Shown here in pieces: positions 7,679 through 16,409 of a DNA stretch of 25,726 nt. Each line of letters opens with the position of its first letter. Position 1 is the stretch's first letter. The position numbers and the translations under genes were made by a program. The notes beneath the pieces were generated by a model. The model was not told the origin of the DNA. It saw only the letters and a program-made list of their open reading frames with translations, and made no database searches. The DNA is from an uncultured Candidatus Melainabacteria bacterium (GTDB taxonomy: Bacteria > Cyanobacteriota > Vampirovibrionia > Gastranaerophilales > Gastranaerophilaceae), in assembly GCA_937895785.1 (NCBI GenBank), contig CALBKW010000086.1, positions 1-25,726 of the forward strand, in the 5' to 3' direction.

Positions 7679-9070
7679 ATGATTACTCTTAACTACAACA
7701 ATGTTGATGCTAGTGTCATCGGCAAAGACCATGGTTTAAATCTTGAAAAAGAATTTTCTAACTACAAAAATGACATCGAAAAAATCATTAAAGACTTAAA
7801 CCAAAGAAAAGACAAACAAGGTCAATGGTTACAATGGATGAACCTTGGTTACAATGAAGAAACTGTTTGGTACGTAAAAGAATTTGCTGCAATGGTAAAA
7901 GGTAGATTTGACAACGTATTAGTATTAGGTATCGGCGGTTCTGCTTTAGGCGGTATCGCAGTAACTGAAGCTTTATTAAAACCATACTGGAACTTATTAA
8001 CACCAGAACAACGTGGCGGTATGCCAAGAATTTTCTTCTTGGATAACATCGATCCTGACCAAATTACAGGTTTGTTACAAGTTTTAGACTTAAAGAGAAC
8101 TTTAGTTAACGTAATCACTAAATCAGGTTCAACTGCTGAAACAATGTCACAATACATGATTGTTAAAAACTTATTAGAACAACAATTAGGTGACGATTAT
8201 AGAAAAAATATTGTTGCAACAACAGACCAAAAAACTGGTATTTTAAGACAACTAGCAGACCAAGAAGGCTACAAAACATTTGTAGTTCCTGATGATGTTG
8301 GTGGTCGTTTCTCAGTATTCTCAGCAGTAGGCTTATTACCTTTCGCTTTAGTTGGTATTGATATTGAAGAAATGATGAACGGTGTTAAAGATATGGATTT
8401 AGCTCTTAAAAATACTGATATCCACAACAACATCGCAGCTCAAAATGCTTTAATTCACTACTTAATGGATACTAAAAAAGGTAAAAACCTATCAGTTATG
8501 ATGCCATACTCAAGCAGATTGAAATATATCTCTGATTGGTATGTTCAATTATGGGCTGAATCTTTAGGTAAAGAAGAAAATAACAAGGGTAAAAAAGTTA
8601 ACTGTGGACCTACTCCAATCAAGGCTTTGGGTGCAACAGACCAACACTCTCAAATTCAACTTTACAACGAAGGACCTAACGACAAAGTTATTAACTTTAT
8701 CAGAGTTGAAGAATTTGACAACACTTTAGAAATTCCTCACATCTTTGATTACACAGGTATTGGTTACTTAGGTGGTAAAACTATCAACCAATTAATCAAT
8801 GCTGAAGCTGATTCAACTAGAGTTGCATTATCAGACTATAAACGTCCAACAGTAACTATCAGCTTGCCAAAAGTTAACGCTTACAACGTAGCTCAATTAC
8901 TTTATATGCTTGAAGTTCAAACAGCTATCGCTGGTGAATTATACAACATCAACACATTTAACCAACCTGGTGTTGAACAAGCTAAAAACTACACTTACGC
9001 TTTAATGGGCAGAGCTGGTTATGAAGAATCTGCTAAAGCTCTTAAAGAAAAAATGGAAAAACAAAAATAA
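7679..9070 (+). CDS. pgi: Glucose-6-phosphate isomerase
   Basis: Interconverts glucose-6-phosphate and fructose-6-phosphate in cytoplasmic glycolysis and gluconeogenesis. The second ATG (7679) is preferred over the one at 7667 because GGAGAAAG at 7669-7676 is its ribosome binding site; this gives 463 residues, normal for the short bacterial form. Visible features in this numbering are the GIGGS phosphate loop (84-88), TKSGSTAET (147-155), the catalytic Glu in QLWAESLGK (E294), the His in ATDQHSQ (H323) and the catalytic Lys in QPGVEQAKNY (K436). All key residues are present. Codon choice is unusually uniform for a highly expressed gene (many GGT, TTA, AAC). It leads a probable operon with the secreted-protein gene 7 bases on, and trxB. 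Confidence 0.97.
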   Translation: MITLNYNNVDASVIGKDHGLNLEKEFSNYKNDIEKIIKDLNQRKDKQGQWLQWMNLGYNEETVWYVKEFAAMVKGRFDNVLVLGIGGSALGGIAVTEALLKPYWNLLTPEQRGGMPRIFFLDNIDPDQITGLLQVLDLKRTLVNVITKSGSTAETMSQYMIVKNLLEQQLGDDYRKNIVATTDQKTGILRQLADQEGYKTFVVPDDVGGRFSVFSAVGLLPFALVGIDIEEMMNGVKDMDLALKNTDIHNNIAAQNALIHYLMDTKKGKNLSVMMPYSSRLKYISDWYVQLWAESLGKEENNKGKKVNCGPTPIKALGATDQHSQIQLYNEGPNDKVINFIRVEEFDNTLEIPHIFDYTGIGYLGGKTINQLINAEADSTRVALSDYKRPTVTISLPKVNAYNVAQLLYMLEVQTAIAGELYNINTFNQPGVEQAKNYTYALMGRAGYEESAKALKEKMEKQK

Positions 9071-9077
9071 TAATTAA

Positions 9078-9578
9078 ATGAAAAAACTATTAATCACAGT
9101 ATTAATATTATTTTTAACAAGTTCGATAACTGTTTTTGCACAAGACTCAATTGTCTTAAAAGCTGGTATCTCTAAGATAAACAGCGTGCCGAAACAGTTT
9201 TTCGGCACTTGGCAGGTAAAATCGACTCTTATTACAACAGATTCACCAAAAAATTTTAAACCGTCTAGTGCTGATATGTGGAACTTACGACGTAGTGGTA
9301 ACGTCATAGAACTTAGAAATCCTATGACTGGAGCAGTTGCAGAGATTTACTTAAACGACGTTAACAATAATGACATCACTTTTACTCATCAAGAAAAAGA
9401 AGATAACTTTAAGTTAACAGATACAGTAAAATTACGCTTAAATGGAAACACTTTCACAGGTACAAATGAATTAACACTAACTCAAAAGAAAATTTACGGC
9501 GACCAGTACGAAATTGTTACAAAGAAAGCACAATATAAAATAGAAGGTCAAAAGATTTCAGGCACTAGCATATATTAG
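9078..9578 (+). CDS. Small secreted protein, unknown function
   Basis: A 166-residue protein with a clear Sec signal peptide: KK at residues 2-3, a hydrophobic core to about residue 20, and likely cleavage after VFA (residue 21). The mature part is about 145 residues, rich in T, N and K with alternating beta-strand patterns. It has an early FFGTWQV (41-47) reminiscent of the first strand of lipocalin-like barrels (GxW) and no cysteine. No enzyme motif is seen. A periplasmic beta-barrel or binding protein is a reasonable guess, not more. It begins 7 bases after the pgi stop without an obvious Shine-Dalgarno, which suggests coupling to pgi, and ends 12 bases before trxB. Confidence 0.75.
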   Translation: MKKLLITVLILFLTSSITVFAQDSIVLKAGISKINSVPKQFFGTWQVKSTLITTDSPKNFKPSSADMWNLRRSGNVIELRNPMTGAVAEIYLNDVNNNDITFTHQEKEDNFKLTDTVKLRLNGNTFTGTNELTLTQKKIYGDQYEIVTKKAQYKIEGQKISGTSIY

Positions 9579-9590
9579 GGGATTTATAAA

Positions 9591-10532
9591 ATGGCAGACG
9601 ATAAAACATTTGACATAATAATTTTGGGCGGAGGTCCTGCAGGTTTAAGTGCAGCTATTTATGCCGCAAGAAGCGCTGCTAAAACAGCAATTATTGATAT
9701 TAGTATGCTTGGAGGTCAACCAAGCAACTACCTTGAATTAGAAAACTACCCTGGATTTGCAAAAATCGGTGGTTATGACTTAATGGAAAAATTTGAAGAA
9801 CATGCAGATATGTTTGGCATTCAAAAATTTCCAATGGAAGAAATCCAAAGCGTTGATTTAACTTCTGAAATTAAGACTGTAAAAACATTAAACGGTGAAT
9901 TTAAGGCAAAATCAATTATTATTGCAACAGGCGCTCAATCTAAAAAACTTGGAGTTGAAGGTGAAAAAGAATACGTTGGACGTGGAGTTAGCTACTGTGC
10001 TGTTTGCGACGGAGCATTCTACAAAGATAAAGTTGTAGCCGTTGTTGGTGGCGGTAATGCTGCCGTTGAAGAAGCTGGCTATTTGACTAAATTCGCATCA
10101 AAAGTTTATTTAATTCACCGTAGAGATGAACTTAGAGCCGACAAAATCGTTCAAGAACGAGCATTTAAGAACGAAAAATTAGAATTTATTTACGACACCG
10201 TTGTAAATAGTATTAATGGCGAAGACCTTGTTAAATCAGCAACTATCGAAAACGTTAAAACTCACGAAGTAAAAGATTTAGCAATCAACGGTATTTTCCC
10301 TTACATCGGTTTTGAACCGAATGCTGACTTGTTTGCTGGGCAATTAAAACAAGACAAAAATGGATTTATCATTGTTGACGAAGCTATGCAAACTTCTGTA
10401 AAAGGTGTTTATGCGATTGGAGATGTTAGAGTAACACCTCTTCGTCAAGTAATTACTGCAGCTGCAGACGGCGCTATCGCAGCAGTTTATGCAGGTCGCT
10501 ACATTGAAACTTTAAAACCGGTTTCTGTATAG
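9591..10532 (+). CDS. trxB: Thioredoxin reductase
   Basis: A 313-residue flavoprotein that passes electrons from NADPH through FAD to thioredoxin in the cytoplasm. It has the FAD-binding GGGPAGLSAA (13-22), the redox-active CAVC (C136, C139), the NADPH-binding GGGNAAVEEA (153-162) followed by HRRDELRA, and the C-terminal FAD motif YAIGDVR with RQVITAAADGA. Length and motif order are those of the low-molecular-weight bacterial enzyme. The ATG follows a GGGGA-type binding site 12 bases after the secreted-protein gene. Closely related ferredoxin/flavin-type reductases lack CxxC at this place, so the call is firm. Confidence 0.96.
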   Translation: MADDKTFDIIILGGGPAGLSAAIYAARSAAKTAIIDISMLGGQPSNYLELENYPGFAKIGGYDLMEKFEEHADMFGIQKFPMEEIQSVDLTSEIKTVKTLNGEFKAKSIIIATGAQSKKLGVEGEKEYVGRGVSYCAVCDGAFYKDKVVAVVGGGNAAVEEAGYLTKFASKVYLIHRRDELRADKIVQERAFKNEKLEFIYDTVVNSINGEDLVKSATIENVKTHEVKDLAINGIFPYIGFEPNADLFAGQLKQDKNGFIIVDEAMQTSVKGVYAIGDVRVTPLRQVITAAADGAIAAVYAGRYIETLKPVSV

Positions 10533-10551
10533 AACTTGAACCTTTTAACTC

Positions 10552-10685
10552 TATGTCATTCGGAACTTGTTTCAGAATCGCAAAGTCTTTCCAATATAAC
10601 TATGCAACCCTGCCATACGGGGGACAGGCTCACTAAGCTTAAATCTTCGCTTGTTCTCTTTGTCAAAAATTCAGGGTGATATTGT
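10552..10685. repeat. Decayed palindromic interspersed repeat (MITE/REP-like)
   Basis: The stretch between the convergent trxB and slt genes opens with TGTCATTCGGAACTTGTTTC and ends with AATTCAGGGTGATA. The ends are imperfect inverted repeats (about 14 of 23 positions match by eye). They resemble the widespread family whose ends read GTCATTCTGAA and TTCAGGGTGACA. A small inner hairpin (CCTGCC near 10609 with GGACAGG near 10622) lies in the middle. It is more GC-rich than its surroundings and has no long reading frame. No clear terminator was found in this gap. The call is from pattern memory. Confidence 0.45.
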
Positions 10686-10709
10686 GTTGCAATCTAATAG
10701 AAAAGAAAG

Positions 10710-12710
10710 TTATTCATTTTCAGTACCGTAAATTCTTGCGTAATTCCAATATGCTCTATAAACTTTTTTCAAGTAATCCTGTGTTTCAGGATATGGCACT
10801 TGTTCTAAAAAATCATCTCTATCTTGGTAAGTAAGCTTATTTCTCCAAGATTTAACCATTCCCAAGCCACCATTATAAGATAGCACTGCGTAAAATTCGC
10901 TTCCATCATTTATTTTCTTTAATTTTGAAAAATAAATACTTCCCAATTGAACGTTAATCTTTGGATTATACAAATAATTAGGATCATTAGAAGCTATGCC
11001 ATAGGCACTTTTAACTTCATTTGCGGTTTGTGGCATCAATTGCATCAAGCCTTTTGCACCAACGCCGCTTGTTGCTTTCGGGTCAAAATGGCTTTCTTCC
11101 TTGATTATAGACAATAATAGTACAGGATTGTTGTCTAGTGCAAACTCTTTAGCATAATCATAGTAGTGAACTGGGTATACTAATCTCCAACGAAAATCTG
11201 TTTTTGGAGGTTTTGTTGTTAATTCTTCCATTGCATCTCGCGCCAACACTACAGATGTATTATATTTTCCGTCTTCGTATGCAAGCCAACTTTGTACAAA
11301 TTTATCATTTTTGCACAATTCATTAACCATACCGTAATCCTTCAATAGCGCAAGTTTTACGACCATATTGCCGTCCTTTGACTTTTCGTAAGGGAACACA
11401 ACAGGTTTGAAAATTAAATCTTTTACTATTAAAGGATTTTCAATTCTGTACATATCTACATAAGCTCTGTAAGCGTAATATGTATCTGGATATTCCTTCA
11501 TTACTCGTTTATAGTAAACTCTTGAATCTTCATAGTTTTTAGCACGCTCTTCAGCTTTACCCAACCAGAATAAAACTAGAGGTGTTGAATTTGATTTTTG
11601 GAACTTGTTTAAATGCTCTTTGCCTAGTTTTAGAGCGGTTTTGTAATTACCAAATTTTACGTTTGAATAAAATACATTTGCTAATGCATCCGCTGCAAAT
11701 TGACCTTTTGGAAAATCTTGATATAACTGAGCATAACATTGGTCTTTAAGTTCAATTGAAGAGTTACGACAAGTGATATATCTGATATAATCTTCGCCTT
11801 CTCGACCTTTTGACAAGTCACTCAAGTACATAAGCGCATTATTTTTGTTGCCAGAAGAGGCTTGTAAATACAAGTCAATTGCCTTATACATATCTTTTTT
11901 GTCTACGTATTGAGAGTATTTAGCCATACCTTTTTCGGTATATTCTTTAACTTTGGCATAATTTCTTAACTCGTAGTAGTTTTTAACGATATCACACCAG
12001 CTATATGCAACATTTGTTGAGTCCAAGTGTTTTCTTGCCAAATCAAATTCGCCTAAAGCATAGTAAGAACGCGCAATTATAAGATTGTCTTCACTTGTAA
12101 GAGTTGTTCTGTTTAATTCTTTAATTTTATTTATAGAATAAATTGCATAACGTCCTGCAGGAGCATCTTTTAAGTAATCTTTAAAATAATCTTCTGCCTT
12201 TTGTAAATCAAGGGCTAATTTTGTTTGGTTCGTAACCCCTTCTAACTCTCTTAATTGGATTAAACCTAAGTAATACTTAGATGCAATTGCATATTCACTT
12301 TTTGGATATTTTTTTACTATTGATTGAAATTTACGCTTTGCACGTTTTGGGTGTTGTTCATAAATATTTTGTGCTAAAAGATACTTAATTCTTACTGACA
12401 AAGTGAAATCTGGATATCTTCTAATCAATTGTCTATAGTGTTTTTGAGTAAGTTTTGGAGATTGCATAAACTCTGCACATTTAGCTTGACGGTAAAGAGC
12501 TGCAGGTTTTAATGTTGAATTTGAAGGAACTGTTCCAAAAGCCTTATATGCTTTATGATAATCCTCAGCTTTATAGTATTCCAAAGCTACGGCATAAGTC
12601 TTTACTCCGTCTGATTCTCCCCTCGTTGCATTCCACGCATTTACAATTAACAGTGAAATTACAGCTATTATAATCACTATAATTAGTGTTGTCTTTTGTT
12701 TTATATTCAT
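10710..12710 (-). CDS. Membrane-anchored soluble lytic transglycosylase (SLT family) with TPR-like repeats
   Basis: A 666-residue periplasmic enzyme expected to cleave peptidoglycan between MurNAc and GlcNAc with 1,6-anhydro formation. One N-terminal hydrophobic helix (about residues 7-26) is a signal anchor or signal peptide. It is followed by a long alpha-helical TPR-like superhelix (about 35-520) and a C-terminal SLT domain. In that domain IKEESHFDP carries the catalytic Glu (E539), GAKGLMQLMPQTA (551-563) is the classic motif II, and SYNGG (611-615) is present. The architecture is that of Slt70 rather than MltC or MltE. It runs opposite to trxB and follows the terminator of the lptD operon, so it is probably transcribed from its own promoter. 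The gene symbol is left open because several slt paralogues exist. Confidence 0.92.
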   Translation of the reverse strand: MNIKQKTTLIIVIIIAVISLLIVNAWNATRGESDGVKTYAVALEYYKAEDYHKAYKAFGTVPSNSTLKPAALYRQAKCAEFMQSPKLTQKHYRQLIRRYPDFTLSVRIKYLLAQNIYEQHPKRAKRKFQSIVKKYPKSEYAIASKYYLGLIQLRELEGVTNQTKLALDLQKAEDYFKDYLKDAPAGRYAIYSINKIKELNRTTLTSEDNLIIARSYYALGEFDLARKHLDSTNVAYSWCDIVKNYYELRNYAKVKEYTEKGMAKYSQYVDKKDMYKAIDLYLQASSGNKNNALMYLSDLSKGREGEDYIRYITCRNSSIELKDQCYAQLYQDFPKGQFAADALANVFYSNVKFGNYKTALKLGKEHLNKFQKSNSTPLVLFWLGKAEERAKNYEDSRVYYKRVMKEYPDTYYAYRAYVDMYRIENPLIVKDLIFKPVVFPYEKSKDGNMVVKLALLKDYGMVNELCKNDKFVQSWLAYEDGKYNTSVVLARDAMEELTTKPPKTDFRWRLVYPVHYYDYAKEFALDNNPVLLLSIIKEESHFDPKATSGVGAKGLMQLMPQTANEVKSAYGIASNDPNYLYNPKINVQLGSIYFSKLKKINDGSEFYAVLSYNGGLGMVKSWRNKLTYQDRDDFLEQVPYPETQDYLKKVYRAYWNYARIYGTENE

Positions 12711-12759
12711 ATTTCGTACCAGTAACCAAGTTTTATTCTAACAAAAAATAACTCAAAAC

Positions 12760-12788
12760 GCTATAGGTAGTAGGTTATAACTTTACAA
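12760..12788 (-). promoter_or_regulatory. Possible promoter for the lytic transglycosylase gene
   Basis: On the minus strand TTGTAA (12783-12788) and TATAGC (12760-12765) are separated by 17 bases, about 50 bases upstream of the ATG. The -10 matches at four of six positions, so this is a weak prediction. Confidence 0.3.
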
Positions 12789-12847
12789 AAATGAAATATA
12801 ATGAAGATGTGAAACGAACTTATCAAACTCCTCCTATAAAACATATC

Positions 12848-12888
12848 AAAAAAGAAAGGACAAAGGTTATAAAAACTTACGTCCTTTC
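12848..12888 (-). terminator. Rho-independent terminator of the lptD operon
   Basis: Read on the minus strand, GAAAGGAC (12888-12881) pairs perfectly over 8 bp with GTCCTTTC (12861-12854) around a 19-base loop, which can itself pair partly. It is followed by six T (12853-12848). There is no T run on the plus side, so it works only in the minus direction, 50 bases after the LptD-like gene. Confidence 0.8.
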
Positions 12889-12937
12889 GTCTGAAATAAA
12901 AATTTTAAAAGGGTAACATTGTCACCTTAATACAACT

Positions 12938-15139
12938 CTATATATGTTCACCACGCATTGTTGTTGATGAATCTTGCAACGGAGTTACTACAGCTTTTGA
13001 TTTATTAGGATTTGCTGGTGGTACAAAGTCATATTTAGGTCTTTCTACCATTTCATCATCAGTTTTGCCGATTTTATCAGAATCCTTTATTTGCATTCTG
13101 TCATATTCAACACTTGTTCCCTTTGTATTCATAGCTACAGAAAGTCCAAAGTATGTATATTGACGAACAAAGTCATATCCCAAGTTTAACTTCATATCAT
13201 CTGGTCCTAATGCAACATAGAAAGTCGCCTCTCTTAAAGCTGAAGTTTTGTCTGATTGGTAGTCATAATCTACATCACTAGATAATTTGTAAGAACCATA
13301 TAGACCTATGGTTAAATATTTGTGTAATCTTAAATATTCTCTGATATATACATTAGATTTACCATATCTGTAAGCATCCATTGTTCTAAATGGTGAATTA
13401 TCGTCATAAGCTGCCAAGTAATATCCTAATTCTTGACGCCATAGTTTATATTGTGTTGTTAATCTTGGTCCAATTCTACCTATAAATTGAGTATCACCAG
13501 TACCGTATATAGCTGCAGAACCTTCACCGATAACATTAAATGTTAAATATTTAATGTCATCTTTTGTCATATCATGATCTTCTTTATTATAAAGTTTGCC
13601 TAATGCTAACAAAGTTTGATCAAATTGAGCCATATATTTTAATCTGATTGTGCTCATTTTTCCATCAATACCAGTAAACTTATCATTATTTCTCTTTCTG
13701 TCATTTTCTCTAAAGAAACCTGCAGATGCTCTGTGCCTGAAAGTTAAATTAGCTTTTGGATACAAGAAATCAGCATGGCGATAGCCTTTTTCATAAAGCG
13801 CTTCACCTCCATAACCTAACCAAGATTGTCCTAAGAACCATTCGTTCATATACGAATTAGCACCATATTGCAACATCAAGTTTTCATCTAATCTTTGGTA
13901 ACCTTTTAAGTAATAAGTATTTTTTGAAGAACTATATGCAAAATCTGTTTTGTTTGTACCGCTTTTAAATCTCGCAATCCCCCCAAAACCTAAATTACCA
14001 TTCATATTAATTGTAGGAATAAGTTTTAATGTTGAACCAAATGGAGCTTCTAGAACAACCCCTGGTCCTAAGAACATACCAAAGTTAGGGAAAGAACCTA
14101 ATTCAGGATAGTTACCTTCAAAGTAATCATGCTCTTTATTTGTATAGAAAGTCATTGACGGTAAAGAAACAATCTTTTTACCTGTTCTTGAATAAACTTT
14201 CATTCCTTTAACTTGAACTTTATCGTGTGATTTTTTTGCTGAAATATTCAATTCTTTTACTTTTACAAACATTTTATTTTCTTTAATATCTGTAACTAAG
14301 AATTGCATTTCATCTTCTGGAATAATCATGTTTTGAACATCTTGTCCGAAACCAGTTGAATACATAGAAACAATTTTGTCGTAATTTGATGTAATTTTAC
14401 CGTTTGTAGATAAGATATCATCACCAAACATATAACCATTTTCAGCCTGAATATCAAACATATATTGAGAATATTTCATATTATCTAATACGCCAGATTC
14501 TTCATTCAAATTAATTTTCATGTAATCGCCAAAAACTTCATTTCCAGCCTTGACGATTTTTACATTATCAAACAATTCAATAATATTTGTAACTTGGTTA
14601 AAAGTCATTTTATCTGCTGTCATCACAACATTTTGAGCAGGAATAGAGATTTCTATCCCGCCAACAGCTTCAACTAGTGTTTTATCAGGGTTATATTTCA
14701 TAACCTTACACTTCATTACTGCTTTTGTTTCATCTTCTTTTTCTTCTTGTAAAACTTCGTTTACTTCTTCGTCTTGCACGACTCCATTTGCGTCAGCAAA
14801 TTTATTTTTCTTGTTTGCCTTTGTTACCTTGTGCTCGTTGTGCATTCTAACAACTTTACGTCTTAATTTTGTAATTGGAGGAGTTACTTTTCTTGAAGAT
14901 AAACCTTGTAAGCCTGTATCAAATGGTAAAAATTGTCTGTCGTGCTTTTCTTTTAACTGTTTTAATTCTTCTTCACGCTCTTGTTGTAATTGCATTGGAG
15001 TTTTAAAGAAAGATTCGCCAGTAAAATAAGATTCTTTAAAAGTAGTATCAGGAACAGAAGTATCTTGTATCGCAAACGCTGGTGACACAAGAAACATTAC
15101 AACTACTAACACTATGACATTTTTTATATTCCTAATCAA
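12938..15139 (-). CDS. LptD/OstA-like outer-membrane LPS-assembly protein
   Basis: A 733-residue protein with a signal peptide (cleavage likely after SPAFA, residue 23). A charged K/E-rich segment (about 45-145) follows. Next is an OstA/LptA-like beta domain (about 145-290) with the typical pattern of VEAVGGIEISI, ADKMTFNQ and GDYMKINL. The rest is a long C-terminal beta-barrel of alternating aromatic strands (about 330-690). LptD proteins insert lipopolysaccharide into the outer leaflet, and the domain order fits. It is shorter than enterobacterial LptD and lacks its paired cysteines, which agrees with cyanobacterial-type OstA proteins. The start is TTG, with GAGG 10 bases before it. It follows the M23 gene by 13 bases and ends before a terminator. 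The lptD symbol is withheld because orthology is not proven. Confidence 0.85.
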   Translation of the reverse strand: MIRNIKNVIVLVVVMFLVSPAFAIQDTSVPDTTFKESYFTGESFFKTPMQLQQEREEELKQLKEKHDRQFLPFDTGLQGLSSRKVTPPITKLRRKVVRMHNEHKVTKANKKNKFADANGVVQDEEVNEVLQEEKEDETKAVMKCKVMKYNPDKTLVEAVGGIEISIPAQNVVMTADKMTFNQVTNIIELFDNVKIVKAGNEVFGDYMKINLNEESGVLDNMKYSQYMFDIQAENGYMFGDDILSTNGKITSNYDKIVSMYSTGFGQDVQNMIIPEDEMQFLVTDIKENKMFVKVKELNISAKKSHDKVQVKGMKVYSRTGKKIVSLPSMTFYTNKEHDYFEGNYPELGSFPNFGMFLGPGVVLEAPFGSTLKLIPTINMNGNLGFGGIARFKSGTNKTDFAYSSSKNTYYLKGYQRLDENLMLQYGANSYMNEWFLGQSWLGYGGEALYEKGYRHADFLYPKANLTFRHRASAGFFRENDRKRNNDKFTGIDGKMSTIRLKYMAQFDQTLLALGKLYNKEDHDMTKDDIKYLTFNVIGEGSAAIYGTGDTQFIGRIGPRLTTQYKLWRQELGYYLAAYDDNSPFRTMDAYRYGKSNVYIREYLRLHKYLTIGLYGSYKLSSDVDYDYQSDKTSALREATFYVALGPDDMKLNLGYDFVRQYTYFGLSVAMNTKGTSVEYDRMQIKDSDKIGKTDDEMVERPKYDFVPPANPNKSKAVVTPLQDSSTTMRGEHI

Positions 15140-15152
15140 TTTAGTTTTACCT

Positions 15153-16268
15153 CTATATATAATTTAATGGATTATCAGGCTTACCATTTACCCTGACTTC
15201 AAAGTGGCAGTGAGGACCTGTACTGTAACCTGTTGTACCTTCACGTCCCACAACTTGACCTTTTGATACATACGCACCATTTGAAACAGAAACTGAATCT
15301 AAGTGGGCATATAATGTTGAAATTTGTTTTCCATTAACTCTACCGTGGTCGATGATTACAACCTTACCGTAACCGCCATACCAGCCAGTATAGATAACTT
15401 TACCTGAGTTAGAAGCTCTTACAGAACCTCTGTAAGGGCCTGCAATATCAACACCTGAGTGGAAAGAACGGCTATTGAAAATTGGGTGTGTTCTATATCC
15501 AAATGGTGATGTAATTCTACCTGCAATTGGCTTAATAAATCCTGATGCAACCTTGATATCACCTGAACCATGAGAACTTCTGTTAATCATAGTTCCAATG
15601 CTTGCAGATTGTTTAGCCAATTCTTTTTCAGCTTTTTCATAAGCTACACGGTCAGTACGTAGTTTATGAATCATATTTTCATTTTGAGCAATTTCTCTTT
15701 GAATAGATTGTTGTTGATAGTTGATTGTCTTGATAGAATGAGCAAGTTCGCGTTTCTTTTCTTCAATTGAGTATTTTAAAAGAGCGATTTCTTTCGCTTT
15801 TGCTCTTGCGGCTGCCATTCGTTTATAATCATTTTTAATAATTTTAGATTCAAAGTACATTCTATCTAGGAATGTATTAAAATCAGTTGCTGATAGTAAT
15901 AACACAAAAAATCCGCGACGTTGTGATTTATAAACTTGACGGATTCTTGATTTCATTCTAAAGTCTATTGCTGTAAATTCGTTGGTTGCTATTCTTAATT
16001 GTTCTTCCATAGCTGCTAATTCATTGGTTGTTGAGTTCAATCTATTTTTTGAATTAGCCAAGCTTGTAGCAGTACTTTCTAACTTTTGTTGATTTTTATA
16101 AAGTTTGTTGTGTTCTACTCTTTCCAGCCATTTTAAGTGATTAATCTTTTGGCGAGCTTGTTCTTTTGTTTTAACTTTTGCAGCCATAGCGCAAGGACAG
16201 CCAAAAACTACTGTTACCATCAATAACAGCACCATTACTATTCCTTTTTTGCAAATATTTATATTCAA
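15153..16268 (-). CDS. M23-family peptidase with coiled coil (EnvC/NlpD-like)
   Basis: A 371-residue exported protein with a basic N-terminus, a hydrophobic signal segment and likely cleavage after CAMA (about residue 29). A long coiled coil follows (about 35-225, rich in K, E, Q and N), then a C-terminal M23/LytM domain. The zinc ligands appear intact: H270 and D274 in HSGVD, and H355 in HCHFE, with H322 in YAHL and H353 as catalytic partners. It is therefore probably an active peptidoglycan endopeptidase rather than a degenerate amidase activator such as EnvC. The start is TTG at 16268 with AGGA 8 bases before it; the in-frame ATG eleven codons later has an AAGGA site too but would lose the basic n-region. 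Its ribosome binding site overlaps the stop of the 34-residue gene upstream. Confidence 0.9.
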   Translation of the reverse strand: MNINICKKGIVMVLLLMVTVVFGCPCAMAAKVKTKEQARQKINHLKWLERVEHNKLYKNQQKLESTATSLANSKNRLNSTTNELAAMEEQLRIATNEFTAIDFRMKSRIRQVYKSQRRGFFVLLLSATDFNTFLDRMYFESKIIKNDYKRMAAARAKAKEIALLKYSIEEKKRELAHSIKTINYQQQSIQREIAQNENMIHKLRTDRVAYEKAEKELAKQSASIGTMINRSSHGSGDIKVASGFIKPIAGRITSPFGYRTHPIFNSRSFHSGVDIAGPYRGSVRASNSGKVIYTGWYGGYGKVVIIDHGRVNGKQISTLYAHLDSVSVSNGAYVSKGQVVGREGTTGYSTGPHCHFEVRVNGKPDNPLNYI

Positions 16269-16279
16269 AAGTTATTTCC

Positions 16280-16384
16280 TTATCGTAACATTAGCGGAAG
16301 CATTAACAAACCTACTGTCCAAGCAATAAATGTGAATGCAATAATCCCAATGATAATCTTTTGGTGTCTTCTAAAAAATTCCAT
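16280..16384 (-). CDS. 34-residue single-span membrane microprotein
   Basis: A complete small gene: ATG at 16384, TAA at 16282-16280, with AAGGGGA as a strong ribosome binding site 5-6 bases upstream. The peptide begins MEFFRRHQKIIIGIIAF, a basic-aromatic start followed by one hydrophobic helix with a Trp, and ends MLPLMLR. The start resembles the N-terminal anchor of SurA/PpiD-type foldases (FFRRHQK followed by a hydrophobic run), but nothing follows the anchor. The TAA stop is embedded in TAAGGAAATAACTT, which supplies the ribosome binding site of the M23 gene, so translation is probably coupled. A sigma-70-like promoter lies just upstream. The gene structure is convincing; function is unknown. 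Confidence 0.75.
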   Translation of the reverse strand: MEFFRRHQKIIIGIIAFTFIAWTVGLLMLPLMLR

Positions 16385-16409
16385 AGTCTTCCCCTTGTTA
16401 TTAATATAC

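Noticed and set aside
7788..8157. Open frames on the minus strand inside pgi
   Set aside because: They are antisense to a gene with every catalytic residue intact, have no ribosome binding sites and no protein-like pattern; they result from the uniform codon use of pgi.
10608..10630. Small GC hairpin as a terminator for trxB
   Set aside because: The stem is short with a bulge and has no T run on either side; it fits better as the centre of the decayed repeat.
12791..12916. A 41-codon plus-strand frame in the gap between the lptD and slt genes
   Set aside because: It has no ribosome binding site and spans the lptD terminator stem, whose repeats and A run explain the open, lysine-rich frame.
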